From assembly GCA_937926195.1 (NCBI GenBank), contig CALEXZ010000030.1, positions 5,409-69,408 of the forward strand: 64,000 nt of DNA, given 5' to 3'. The notes under the pieces are model-generated. The model saw nothing but the letters and a program-made list of their open reading frames with translations, was not told where the DNA came from and did not search any database. Below, in pieces: positions 47,533 to 55,774 of this stretch (positions within the stretch are counted from its first letter, which is position 1; the number at the start of each line of letters is the position of its first letter). A program made the translations under genes and the position numbers. The DNA comes from an uncultured Actinomyces sp. GTDB taxonomy: Bacteria > Actinomycetota > Actinomycetes > Actinomycetales > Actinomycetaceae.

Positions 47533-47850
47533 GTGTGGAACATCCTCGGTGACGGCCCGCTCCAGCGGACCGAGGAGGTCGACGACGAGACGCTCGTCCT
47601 GCTCTTCGGTGGCGACGTGTTCGAGGGCGGCCCCCTGGCGTGGCAGGAGCGCGCCCTGTGCGCGCAGACGGACCCCGAGGCCTTCTTCCCGGAGAAGGGC
47701 GGCTCCACCCGTGAGGCCAAGCGCGTGTGCGCCTCCTGCGAGGTCCGCGAGGAGTGTCTTGAGTACGCCCTCGCCAACGACGAGCGCTTCGGCATCTGGG
47801 GCGGCCTGTCCGAGCGCGAGCGGCGTAAGCTCAAGCGCCGCGCGGTCTGA
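47533..47850 (+). CDS. whiB2: WhiB-family iron-sulphur regulator (WhiB2/WhmD type)
   Basis: 105 residues from GTG 47533 (MWNILGDGPL), preferred because AAAGGA lies about 7 bases upstream; ATG 47500 would add 11 residues without a ribosome-binding site. The four [4Fe-4S] ligands are Cys43, Cys66, Cys69 and Cys75 (CASCEVREEC). The G(I/V)WGG turn is 87-91, followed by the basic DNA-contact tail ERERRKLKRR. WhiB2/WhmD proteins govern septation and cell division in actinobacteria, usually with sigma-A. The neighbourhood (manA, DUF3499, TIGR03089) supports WhiB2 over other WhiB types. Confidence 0.92.
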   Translation: MWNILGDGPLQRTEEVDDETLVLLFGGDVFEGGPLAWQERALCAQTDPEAFFPEKGGSTREAKRVCASCEVREECLEYALANDERFGIWGGLSERERRKLKRRAV

Positions 47851-47901
47851 GCGGGCCTCCTCCTGCCGTCCGCAGCCGAGCACACGAGTAGGGGAAGACC
47901 A

Positions 47902-50900
47902 GTGACACCCGCAGCGGAGCCCGCCCGCACGGCCACCGACCCGGGCTCAAGGACCCTCGCCGTCATCGTCTGCGCCGGGGTCACCCCGTACCTGGCTCGC
48001 ACCCTGCGTGCCGTCGCCTCCCAGAGCCGCCTGCCCGACGTCGTCCTCGTCGTCGACGTCGCCTCGCGCGCCAACGGGCTGGGTGACGGCACCCCTGTCG
48101 GCGATGCCGTCGCCCTGTCCGGCCTGGACGCCGTGTGCGACGTGCGCATCGTGCGCGCCGGCGAGGCACCGACCTTCCTCGCGGCCGTGGACGCGGGGCT
48201 CGCCCGCTACGGCGAGCTCGTGGCCGCCGGCAACCGCCGCCGCCCCGCCGGCCGCGCGGGCTCGGCCCCCACCGGCTCGGGGTCCGCGGGCCTCTCGCGC
48301 GCCACCTCCAGCCTTGCCCCCGGCCGCACCCGCGTACCGGCGGGCACGGGGGAGGAGGACCTCACGCTCGCGGGCCCCGACGGCGCCCGCTCGCCCATCA
48401 CCCGCGACGAGGCCCGCACGCACGGACGCGAGGAGTGGCTGTGGCTGCTGCACGACGACTCCGCGCCCGCGCCGCAGTGCCTGGCCGAGCTCCTGGCGAC
48501 CGTCGAGGGCGCCCGCTCCATCGCCCTGGCGGGCCCCAAGCAGGTCGGCTGGGACGACCCCGGCACCCTCCTTGAGGTGGGCCTGCGCACCACCGCCTCC
48601 GCCCGCCGTGCCAACGACATCGTCGAGGGCGAGGTCGACCAGGGCCAGCACGACTCCCGCAGCGACGTCCTCGCCGTCGGCACCGCCGGGGCTCTCGTCT
48701 CCCGTACCGCCTGGGACGCCGTGAGCAGCTCGGGCTGCGGCGTCACCACCGACATCGACGCCTTCGGCGACTCCCTGGCCCTGTCGCGCGCGCTGCGCCT
48801 GCAGGGCCACCGTGTCGTCGTCGTCCCGACGGCGCGCCTGAGCCACCGCCGTGCCGCCTACCTCGGCCTGCGCGGGCCCGGCGCCCCGGCCCCCGAGCGG
48901 CCCGCGCGCGGCAGCGAGGACGCCGACCAGGTGCCCCCGGTGCCCGTGGGCGAGCCCGAGGCGGACCCTGACCGCTCCTTCCGTGCCCGCCGTGCCGCAC
49001 AGCTGCGCTCCTGGGCCACGGCCTCCTCGGCCCCTCTGCCCTTCCTGCTCACCTGGTTCTGGGTCCTGGGCGTGGCGCGCGCCGCCTGGCGGATGGTGAT
49101 GAAGTCGCCCGCCCTGGCGCGTGACGAGCTCGCGGCCGTCGCCCACTGCCTGCACGACGCGCACCGCGTCCACCGCGACCGCCGTCGGCTCTCCGCCCTG
49201 ACGAGCGTGCGCCGCGGGGTGCTGGCAGAGCTGTACCTGCCCGCCTCCGAGATCCGCGCGGCCCGCCGCGACCTGCGCCGCCAGGAGCGTGAGCGCGAGG
49301 CCCGCGCCGCGGCACCCTCCGAGCTCGAGCTGCGTGAGCTCGCCGCGCTCGCGCGTCGGCGGCGCCGCGCCCTGTGCCTGAGCCTGCTGGTCACCGCCGC
49401 CGTCGGCCTGGCGGGCGTCTCCCACGTCCTCGTCGCCCGGGCGGTGACCGGGGGATCGCTGGCCTCCCTCGGTGGCTGGCAGCAGACGTGGCAGGCGGCC
49501 TGGAGCACCTGGGCCGCCTCAGGCGACGGCTACCTCACGGGCCCGTCCCCCTTCCTCGCCGTCCTCACCCCGCCGCTGCTCGTCGGCTCCTGGCTCGGGC
49601 TCGACGGCGGTGCGCTGGTCCACCTCCTCGTGGTCCTCGCCGTGCCCCTCGCCGCCCTGGGCGCCTGGTTCGCCGCGGGCACCGTCACCCGGCGCACGAG
49701 CCTGCGGGCCTGGGCCGCGCTCGCCTGGGCGCTCGCCCCCACCCTGCTGCTGGGGGTCGGGCAGGGGCGCCTGGGCCCGGTGCTCGTGCACCTCGTCCTG
49801 CCGTGGGCGCTGACGGCCCTGTCCCGGGCGGTGGGGGCCGACCGGCGTGACGTCGTGCTGTCGGGCCTCGTGGGCGCCCACCACGTCACCGAGGAGGAGA
49901 AGGCCGAGCTCGACCGCTTCGCCTCCGAGACCATGTCCGCCCTCGCCGAGCTCGCCGACGCCGAGGACGAGGAGGGCGAGCCGACTGACGCCGAGCCCGT
50001 CGACGCCGAGGACGAGGAGGACGAGGCACCCGAGGCACGGGCCGACGCGGGTGAGGACGAGCCCGCCGGCACCGAGCCCGCTGACACCGGGACGGACGAC
50101 AGCGGGGACACCGGCACCGAGCCCGCCGACGCCCGGGCCGACGAGGAGGAGACGGTCGCTGCCGCACCCGACGCCGACGGGGACGCGCCCGACGCCGACG
50201 GGGACGCGCCCGACGCCGACGGGGACGCGCCCGGTGCCGGACCGGTCGACGCGGCCGCCGTCGACGAGGTGAGCGGCGCCGTCGTTGCCGCGCGCAACGC
50301 CCACGAGGCCGCCGTGCGGGCCGCCACCGCCGAGACGTACGGTCCCGGCTCTGCCGCTGCCGCCGCGGCCGCGGGCCTGCTGCTCAGCCTCGTCGTCGCC
50401 GTCGCCCCCTCCACGAGCCTGCTCGTCCTGCCGGGCCTGCTCCTGCTCGCGGCCGGCTGCCGCCGCTCGCGCGCACGTCTGCTGCTCACGCTCCTGCCCG
50501 TCGTCGCGACCGCCGCCCCCCTGCTGTGGCGCGCGGCCGAGCGCGCCACCCAGGGCAGCCCGGCCGGCTGGCGCGAGGCCCTGCGCTACCTGCTCACCGA
50601 CTGGGGCGCCCCGGTGGCCGTTCCCGGCGGCAGCGGAGTCTCCCTCCTGCTGGGAAGCCCCGTGCGCCTGAGCGCTCTCGTCGAGGCCCTCACCGGATCC
50701 ACCGTTGCCACCGCCACCGACTCCGAGGTCCCCGCCGGCGTCGTCCTGGGTCCCCTCGACACCGGCGTCGGGCCCATCACCCTCGCGGTGGCCGCCCTGC
50801 TCGCCCTGCTGCCCCTGTGCGCTCTTCTGGGGTCCCTCGCCCGCGGCGCCCGCGGCCGGCGGGCGCGCGCCGGGCTGGCGGCCGCCGCCGCCGGCCTCGC

Positions 50901-52071
50901 CCTGGCGGTCCTCGCCACCCGGACGGCCACCGGCATCGGTACCGAGGTCGACGGCTCCGGCTCCGTCCTCGTGGCCGGGTGGGCCGGGACGGGCCTGAGC
51001 ATCATGACGGCCGGCCTGCTCGCCTCCGCCCTGGCAGGGGCCGACGCCGCCCGGACCTGCCTCGTTCGCCGCGCCTTCGGCTGGCGCCACCTGCTGCTCG
51101 GCCCCCTGGGGGTGGTCTGCGTCCTCGTTCCTGTCCTCGTCGGCGGCGCCTGGGCCCTGGCCGCCCAGCAGGTCGGCCCCGCCAGCCGTACCGACCTCGT
51201 CATGGTGCTTGCACCCGCCTCCCGTCAAGTCCCCGTCATCGCCGCCGAGATCACCGCCTCCGACACCGCCGGACGCGTCCTCGTGCTCACCTCGACCGAG
51301 GAGGGCATGCGTGTGCGCCTGTGGCACGGCGACGGCACCTCCTACACCGACACCTCCCCGGACGTCCTCAACGCCCAGCTGCACGCCCGTGCCGAGGGCT
51401 GGACCGGGCTTGAGCCCCACCTGTCCGACGCCACCGCGCTCATCCACCACGACGCCACCGGGGCGGCGACCCTGACCGGCGGTCACCTCGACGCCGCCGA
51501 CGCCGACCTCGCCGGGATCGTCGTGCGGGCCGTCTCCGGCCAGGACGGGCAGGTCGCCGACGCCCTGGCAGCCCACGGCGTCGCCGTCGTCCTGCTCAGC
51601 GACCGCAGCGGTGACGAGACGACCGCCGCCGCCCGCGCCGGGCTCGACGCCACCCCCGGCCTGGAGCCCCTGGCCGCCACGGCCTCCGGCACCTCCTGGC
51701 GCGTGAGCCCCACGGGTTCCACCGACGCGGGGGCCGTCATGCTGCACCACGCCGACGGCACGAGCGAGGTCGTCGCCTCCGCCGCCGGTGAGGTCCGCAC
51801 CCAGCTCGCCGCCGCCGACGGCGTGCGTACCCTCGTCCTCGCCGAGCGCGCCGACAGCGCCTGGAGCGCCACCCTCGACGGGGCCCCGCTGGCCGTCGTC
51901 GACAGCCCCGGCTGGAACCAGGCCTTCAGCATCCCCGCCGGTGCCTCCGGCGAGCTCGTCGTCCAGCACGACCCCGGCATCGCCCCGGCCGCCCGGACCG
52001 TCGTGCTCACCGTGTGGGCGCTCGCCGCCCTCGCCGCCCTCCCCGTGCGCCGCAGGAGGCACACCGCATGA
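47902..52071 (+). CDS. Giant GT2-domain membrane glycosyltransferase
   Basis: 1389 residues. N-terminal GT2 domain (~15-330: LAVIVCAGVTPYLARTL, VLVVDVAS, WLWLLHDDSAPAP, GTAGALVSRTAWD), then a helix at ~370-400, a charged segment rich in Arg, and about a dozen membrane helices. An acidic Asp/Glu/Ala/Pro linker (~665-800, partly a PDADGDA triplet repeat) splits the membrane part, and a beta-rich extracytoplasmic C-terminal region ends in a last helix. In mycobacteria a comparable GT2-membrane protein lies next to whiB2; the reaction is probably a late step of wall glycan assembly, but I cannot name it. The GT2 domain contains a Ser/Gly/Arg insert at ~110-150. Its stop overlaps the DUF5719 start (ATGA). 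Confidence 0.85.
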   Translation: MTPAAEPARTATDPGSRTLAVIVCAGVTPYLARTLRAVASQSRLPDVVLVVDVASRANGLGDGTPVGDAVALSGLDAVCDVRIVRAGEAPTFLAAVDAGLARYGELVAAGNRRRPAGRAGSAPTGSGSAGLSRATSSLAPGRTRVPAGTGEEDLTLAGPDGARSPITRDEARTHGREEWLWLLHDDSAPAPQCLAELLATVEGARSIALAGPKQVGWDDPGTLLEVGLRTTASARRANDIVEGEVDQGQHDSRSDVLAVGTAGALVSRTAWDAVSSSGCGVTTDIDAFGDSLALSRALRLQGHRVVVVPTARLSHRRAAYLGLRGPGAPAPERPARGSEDADQVPPVPVGEPEADPDRSFRARRAAQLRSWATASSAPLPFLLTWFWVLGVARAAWRMVMKSPALARDELAAVAHCLHDAHRVHRDRRRLSALTSVRRGVLAELYLPASEIRAARRDLRRQEREREARAAAPSELELRELAALARRRRRALCLSLLVTAAVGLAGVSHVLVARAVTGGSLASLGGWQQTWQAAWSTWAASGDGYLTGPSPFLAVLTPPLLVGSWLGLDGGALVHLLVVLAVPLAALGAWFAAGTVTRRTSLRAWAALAWALAPTLLLGVGQGRLGPVLVHLVLPWALTALSRAVGADRRDVVLSGLVGAHHVTEEEKAELDRFASETMSALAELADAEDEEGEPTDAEPVDAEDEEDEAPEARADAGEDEPAGTEPADTGTDDSGDTGTEPADARADEEETVAAAPDADGDAPDADGDAPDADGDAPGAGPVDAAAVDEVSGAVVAARNAHEAAVRAATAETYGPGSAAAAAAAGLLLSLVVAVAPSTSLLVLPGLLLLAAGCRRSRARLLLTLLPVVATAAPLLWRAAERATQGSPAGWREALRYLLTDWGAPVAVPGGSGVSLLLGSPVRLSALVEALTGSTVATATDSEVPAGVVLGPLDTGVGPITLAVAALLALLPLCALLGSLARGARGRRARAGLAAAAAGLALAVLATRTATGIGTEVDGSGSVLVAGWAGTGLSIMTAGLLASALAGADAARTCLVRRAFGWRHLLLGPLGVVCVLVPVLVGGAWALAAQQVGPASRTDLVMVLAPASRQVPVIAAEITASDTAGRVLVLTSTEEGMRVRLWHGDGTSYTDTSPDVLNAQLHARAEGWTGLEPHLSDATALIHHDATGAATLTGGHLDAADADLAGIVVRAVSGQDGQVADALAAHGVAVVLLSDRSGDETTAAARAGLDATPGLEPLAATASGTSWRVSPTGSTDAGAVMLHHADGTSEVVASAAGEVRTQLAAADGVRTLVLAERADSAWSATLDGAPLAVVDSPGWNQAFSIPAGASGELVVQHDPGIAPAARTVVLTVWALAALAALPVRRRRHTA
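50167..50229 (+). repeat. Three perfect 21-bp tandem repeats coding an acidic linker
   Basis: Copies at 50167-50187, 50188-50208 and 50209-50229, each coding PDADGDA. They lie in the acidic linker of the giant GT2 protein. Confidence 0.85.
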
Positions 52072-53585
52072 GCCCGACACCGCACCGCACCGCCTCACGG
52101 CTGCGCCGCCCGGCAGCCGTGCTCCTTGGCCTCGGCCTCGTCACCGCCACGGGCGCGCTCACCTGGTGGGGCACCGCCACCCCCGTCCTGCCCTCCACCG
52201 CGGTGGGGGCCGTGGCCCAGCCCGCCCCGCAGTCCGAGACCGTCTACGTCTGCCCCGCGGGCCCCGCCGACACCATCGGCGCCGTCGAGCACGGCCAGAC
52301 CACCTCCACCACTGCCCTCACCCTCCTCACCCAGGGCTCGACCGCCACCTGGGACGGGCAGCGCCTCACCGTCGGCGGGACCACGGTGCTGGAGGAGTCC
52401 GACGGCGGCACCCTCGTCGTCGGGCCCGGGCCCCAGGGCGCGGCCTCCGCCGCGGGCGTGGTCACCACCGTCACCGCAGAGGGCGACCTGCGGGGCCTGA
52501 GCACCGCCTCCTGCGTGCCCCCGCAGGCCGTCGCCTGGATCGTGGGCGGCTCTGCCGCCCCCGGGGCCTCCAGCGAGCTGCGCCTGAGCAACCCGGGCAC
52601 GACGACGGTCACCGCCACCGTCACCCTCTACGGCGCCACCGGGGAGGTGGACACCGCGACCGGCAACCTCGTCACCGTTCCCGCAGGCGAGACCGTGCGC
52701 GTCCTGCTCGAGGCCGCCACCTCCCAGGAGCGCCTGGCCCTGTCGGTCGAGGCCGACGGCGGCTCCCTCGCCGCGGTCCTCGTCACCGAGTCCCTCGACG
52801 GTGAGACGGCCGCCGGCGTGGACATGCTGACCTCGGGCGCCGCCCCCGCCACCGATCTGACCGTTCCCGGCGTCCTCCTCACCGAGCCGTCCGCCCAGGG
52901 GCAGGCGGCCGACGAGACCACCGGCGCCACCTCCTCCGACACGCCCGTGCTGCGCGTGGCCAACCCCGGCGATGGCCCCGCCACCGTGACCGTCAGCACC
53001 ATCGGGGCCGACGGCGAGACCCCCCTGCCCGGTGCGACCGCGCTCGTCGTCGACCCCGGGGCCGTCTTCGACGTCTCCCTGGCGGGAATCGCCCCGGGCG
53101 CCTACGGGATCCGGCTGAGCTCCGACACCCCGGTCACCGGCGCCGTGCGCCTGGTGCGCAGCGCCGGGGAGCACCCCGAGCGCTCAGGGGCCCTCGTCCA
53201 CGACGTCGCCTGGGCGCAGGCGCAGACCGCGGCGGCCACACGCTCGGGCGCCGTCGCCGTGCCGCAGGGACAGGACCTGTCCCACACCCTGGTCCTGACC
53301 AACACGGCCTCCGCAGACACGACCGTCACCCTGTCCGCCCAGGACGGCACCCGCCTGGCCGAGGTCAGCGTGCCCGGCTCCACGACGGTGTCCCTTGACC
53401 TGGCGGAGCTCGAGGACGAGGCCCCGCGCGTCATCGCCCTCAGCGCGGGCGAGGGCGCCGAGGTGGTCAGCGCGCTCGTGACCACCATCGACACCGAGGG
53501 GGAGGCCGCCGGCACCCTCATCGGGGTGCTCACCCCCGTGACCGACGCCGCCAGCGCCTCGGCCCGCCAGCTCCTCCTGCGCTGA
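52068..53585 (+). CDS. DUF5719-family secreted protein
   Basis: 505 residues. An N-terminal signal-anchor (RLRRPAAVLLGLGLVTATGALTWW) is followed by a Thr/Ala/Val-rich, beta-strand-rich extracytoplasmic part with repeated LRLSNPGTTTVTATVTL, LRVANPGDGPATVTV and LVLTNTASADTTVTL segments, i.e. three or more related beta-sandwich units. This matches DUF5719, which regularly follows the giant GT2 gene in actinobacteria. ATG 52068 overlaps the preceding stop by four bases, so the two are made together and may act in one envelope complex. Function unknown. Confidence 0.82.
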   Translation: MSPTPHRTASRLRRPAAVLLGLGLVTATGALTWWGTATPVLPSTAVGAVAQPAPQSETVYVCPAGPADTIGAVEHGQTTSTTALTLLTQGSTATWDGQRLTVGGTTVLEESDGGTLVVGPGPQGAASAAGVVTTVTAEGDLRGLSTASCVPPQAVAWIVGGSAAPGASSELRLSNPGTTTVTATVTLYGATGEVDTATGNLVTVPAGETVRVLLEAATSQERLALSVEADGGSLAAVLVTESLDGETAAGVDMLTSGAAPATDLTVPGVLLTEPSAQGQAADETTGATSSDTPVLRVANPGDGPATVTVSTIGADGETPLPGATALVVDPGAVFDVSLAGIAPGAYGIRLSSDTPVTGAVRLVRSAGEHPERSGALVHDVAWAQAQTAAATRSGAVAVPQGQDLSHTLVLTNTASADTTVTLSAQDGTRLAEVSVPGSTTVSLDLAELEDEAPRVIALSAGEGAEVVSALVTTIDTEGEAAGTLIGVLTPVTDAASASARQLLLR

Positions 53586-53629
53586 GGCGCGACCAGGGAG
53601 CGCCAGGATCCCCCGGGGCCGAGCGCGCC

Positions 53630-54079
53630 TCAGTAGCCGTGCGGGTCGATCTCCTCGGGGCGACGCCCCAGCATGAGGGCGACCTGCTCCACCACGACCC
53701 GGTGCACGAGCTCAGCGAGATCCTCCTCGCCGTCGGCGCGCGAGACCACGGGCCTGCGGTAGACGACGACGCGGGCGGGCAGCCCGGCCCGGGGCTCGGC
53801 CGCGAAACCGCGCCCGAGGACGATGCCGTGCTCCCACGGGGCGGGGTCCGAGGGCGGGACCTCCTCGACGGCGAACTGGATGCTCTCCACCTGGGGCACG
53901 CGGCGCGCCAGCGCGTCCGCCGTCTGGCCCACGAGCTCGTCGAAGCGCTCGGCGCGGGTGCGCCACGCCGGAAGGAAGGGGGGCAGCAACGGCCCCCTCG
54001 GCCCGCGCCCGTGGCGGTCACGACGACGGGCCGGGGACGGCACCGGGGCGGGGGAGCGACGAGAGGCGGAGGAGGTCAC
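53630..54079 (-). CDS. Metallopeptidase-family (DUF1025-like) protein with degenerate active site
   Basis: 149 residues, GTG start at 54079. An Arg/Pro-rich N-terminus precedes the conserved core: FDELVGQTADALARRVPQVESIQFAVEEVPP, HGIVLGRG, ARVVVYRRPV, and LVHRVVVEQVALMLG. In the family's catalytic members the last segment holds HExxH; here it reads VVVEQVALM, so zinc-dependent hydrolysis is unlikely unless other residues substitute. In mycobacteria (Rv3259, from memory) the homologue sits beside whiB2 and DUF3499 as here. It diverges from the DUF3499 gene. Confidence 0.75.
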   Translation of the reverse strand: MTSSASRRSPAPVPSPARRRDRHGRGPRGPLLPPFLPAWRTRAERFDELVGQTADALARRVPQVESIQFAVEEVPPSDPAPWEHGIVLGRGFAAEPRAGLPARVVVYRRPVVSRADGEEDLAELVHRVVVEQVALMLGRRPEEIDPHGY

Positions 54080-54134
54080 GCGCCCAGACTACGCAGGAGC
54101 GGGTGGCGTTCTCGCGACCTGGCCGCGGTGGCGG

Positions 54135-54149
54135 TAGCCTGCCCGGGTG
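54135..54149 (+). promoter_or_regulatory. TAGCCT -10 box, 6 bases before a GTG start (leaderless)
   Basis: TAGCCT at 54135-54140, six bases, then GTG 54147. No ribosome-binding site. Third instance of this arrangement in the window. Confidence 0.55.
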
Positions 54150-54599
54150 AGACGAGTCCGAAGCTGCCGCCGACCCGGGTGCGAGAACCCCGCCGTCGCC
54201 ACCCTGACGAGCGTGTACGCGGACTCCACCATCGTCATCGGGCCGCTCGCCACCGAGCGCCAGCCCGAGGCCTACGACCTGTGCGCCCGGCACGTGGAGT
54301 CCTTCACCGCCCCGCGGGGCTGGCAGGTCATCCGCCTGGCGACGAGCTTCGAGCCGGCCCCGCCCAGCGAGGACGACCTCACGGCCCTGGCCGACGCCGT
54401 CCGCGACGCCTCGCGCAGCCCCCGCCCCCGCCCCCAGCCGGCCGAGCACGCCGGGCGGCCGGGCGGCATCGTGCCGTCCTCCCTCACCGCCCGCGCACCG
54501 GCGCCCGACCTCCTGCCCGACCACCTCGCCGGCCTCGGCGACGGCGAGATCCTGCGGCGCGGGCACCTGAGGGTGCTGCGCGGCGAGAAGGAGGACTGA
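54147..54599 (+). CDS. DUF3499 family protein
   Basis: 150 residues. The N-terminal part has SCRRPGCENPAVATLTSVYADSTIVIGPLA and DLCARHVESFTAPRGWQVIRL, the typical DUF3499 core. Cys6 and Cys11 together with the CARH pair look like a treble-clef zinc site. The C-terminal third is Pro/Arg-rich and probably disordered. It is a conserved actinobacterial gene of unknown function, three bases before the Trm112-like gene, and appears leaderless. Confidence 0.85.
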   Translation: MRRVRSCRRPGCENPAVATLTSVYADSTIVIGPLATERQPEAYDLCARHVESFTAPRGWQVIRLATSFEPAPPSEDDLTALADAVRDASRSPRPRPQPAEHAGRPGGIVPSSLTARAPAPDLLPDHLAGLGDGEILRRGHLRVLRGEKED

Positions 54600-54602
54600 G
54601 AC

Positions 54603-54818
54603 ATGACCCAGCACCCCGGCCCCGCCGCACCGGCTCTGGCCCCGGCCTTTCGCGCGCTGCTGCGCTGCCCCGTCACCGGCGAGGAGCTGGTCGACGCCGT
54701 CGGAGCCGACGGCGTCCCGGTGCTGCTGTCCCTGGGAGCGGGTCTGGCGTACCCCGTGCGCGAGGGGGTACCCGTCCTGCTCGCCCACGAGGCGCGCCCA
54801 CTCGACCCGGCGAGCTGA
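54603..54818 (+). CDS. Trm112-like small protein
   Basis: 71 residues. FRALLRCPVTGEELVDA and LAYPVREGVPVLLAHEARPL match the Trm112 family, small zinc-ribbon-like proteins that activate methyltransferases; bacterial members often keep, as here, only one of the cysteines. ATG 54603 follows the DUF3499 stop by three bases, an obvious operon. Which partner it serves is unknown. Confidence 0.8.
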   Translation: MTQHPGPAAPALAPAFRALLRCPVTGEELVDAVGADGVPVLLSLGAGLAYPVREGVPVLLAHEARPLDPAS

Positions 54819-54844
54819 ACCCGGGCCAGCGGCGCGGCTGCTGA

Positions 54845-54861
54845 GCCGGGCGTCGCCCGGC
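54845..54861. terminator. Hairpin between Trm112-like and RDD genes
   Basis: GCCGGGC-GTC-GCCCGGC, a 7-bp perfect stem with a 3-nt loop, between convergent genes. Confidence 0.55.
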
Positions 54862-54890
54862 CACCGGTCCCGACGGCGGCCGGGCCCCGC

Positions 54891-55760
54891 TCACTGCTGC
54901 GGCGTGCCGATGCCGTAGGGAAGCCGGGAGGTGAGCAGGGCGCTGCGCTCCTCCGCCTGACGGTCGCGCAGGGCCATCGCCAGCTCGCGGTCGCGCCGTT
55001 CGCACAGCACCGCCGCCAGGAAGCGCTCGGGGTGCGTGCCCGCGGGCGGAGCGGGCGCCACGAAAGGACGCACCTTCGCGGCCAGGTCGACGCCCAGGCG
55101 CATCCTGTGCTCAGGATGCAGCGAGGACGCGCGCTGCAGGAAGGTCTTGGAGACGAGCGCCAGGTCGCCCGGCAGCGCCCGCACGTCGGCCTCGCACGCC
55201 CACGCGGACAGCTCCGGGGGCATGAGCAGCGGCGGGGCGTCAGCCGAGCCCGCGCGCTCGCGGACCACGTAGGTACCCGCCAGCAGGTCACCCAGACGCT
55301 TGCCGCGGCGCGTGACCAGGCAGGCCCCCAGCGCCGGGACGGCTCCCAGCATCCAGATCTCCACCGCGCCCACGAGCACACGCACAAGGCTGTGGCGCAG
55401 ACGGATCGAGCCCCCGTCGTCGCGCACGACCCGCGAGCCGGTGACCAGGCGCCCGGCGCTGAGGCCGCGCGAGAGGACCTCCACCGTCAACGGGACGACA
55501 ACGATCCACAGCAGGAGGATGAGCGACATGTGGGTCATGGCGGCGGCCGTGCTCGTCGTCTTCGCGCTGCCGGGGCCCCTCGACCCCCAGGTGACGAGGG
55601 TCAGGATGAGACCGACACCGTAGATCGAGTAGTCGATGAGGGCGCTCAGCAGCCGCACGCCCGCGGTCGCCGGGACGATATCGACGACGACGGCCTCACC
55701 GGTGACCAGACGGTCCGGTGTCATCATCCGCTCGGACGAAGTCGTAGAACCCGTCACCAT
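54891..55760 (-). CDS. RDD-family membrane protein
   Basis: 289 residues. RDD signatures: AGVRLLSALIDYSIYGVGLIL (Arg, then Asp in helix 1) and GKRLGDLLAGTYVV at the end of the domain, with four helices within residues ~30-165. The C-terminal ~120 residues are soluble and charged. RDD proteins are small membrane proteins of poorly defined function, sometimes ion exchangers. Next to a divergent SpoIIM-like gene and the DUF58-MoxR operon it matches a conserved actinobacterial block (Rv3695-type, from memory). Its ATG is 14 bases from the divergent GTG of the SpoIIM-like gene. Confidence 0.85.
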   Translation of the reverse strand: MVTGSTTSSERMMTPDRLVTGEAVVVDIVPATAGVRLLSALIDYSIYGVGLILTLVTWGSRGPGSAKTTSTAAAMTHMSLILLLWIVVVPLTVEVLSRGLSAGRLVTGSRVVRDDGGSIRLRHSLVRVLVGAVEIWMLGAVPALGACLVTRRGKRLGDLLAGTYVVRERAGSADAPPLLMPPELSAWACEADVRALPGDLALVSKTFLQRASSLHPEHRMRLGVDLAAKVRPFVAPAPPAGTHPERFLAAVLCERRDRELAMALRDRQAEERSALLTSRLPYGIGTPQQ

Positions 55761-55774
55761 GTCACACTCCCTGT

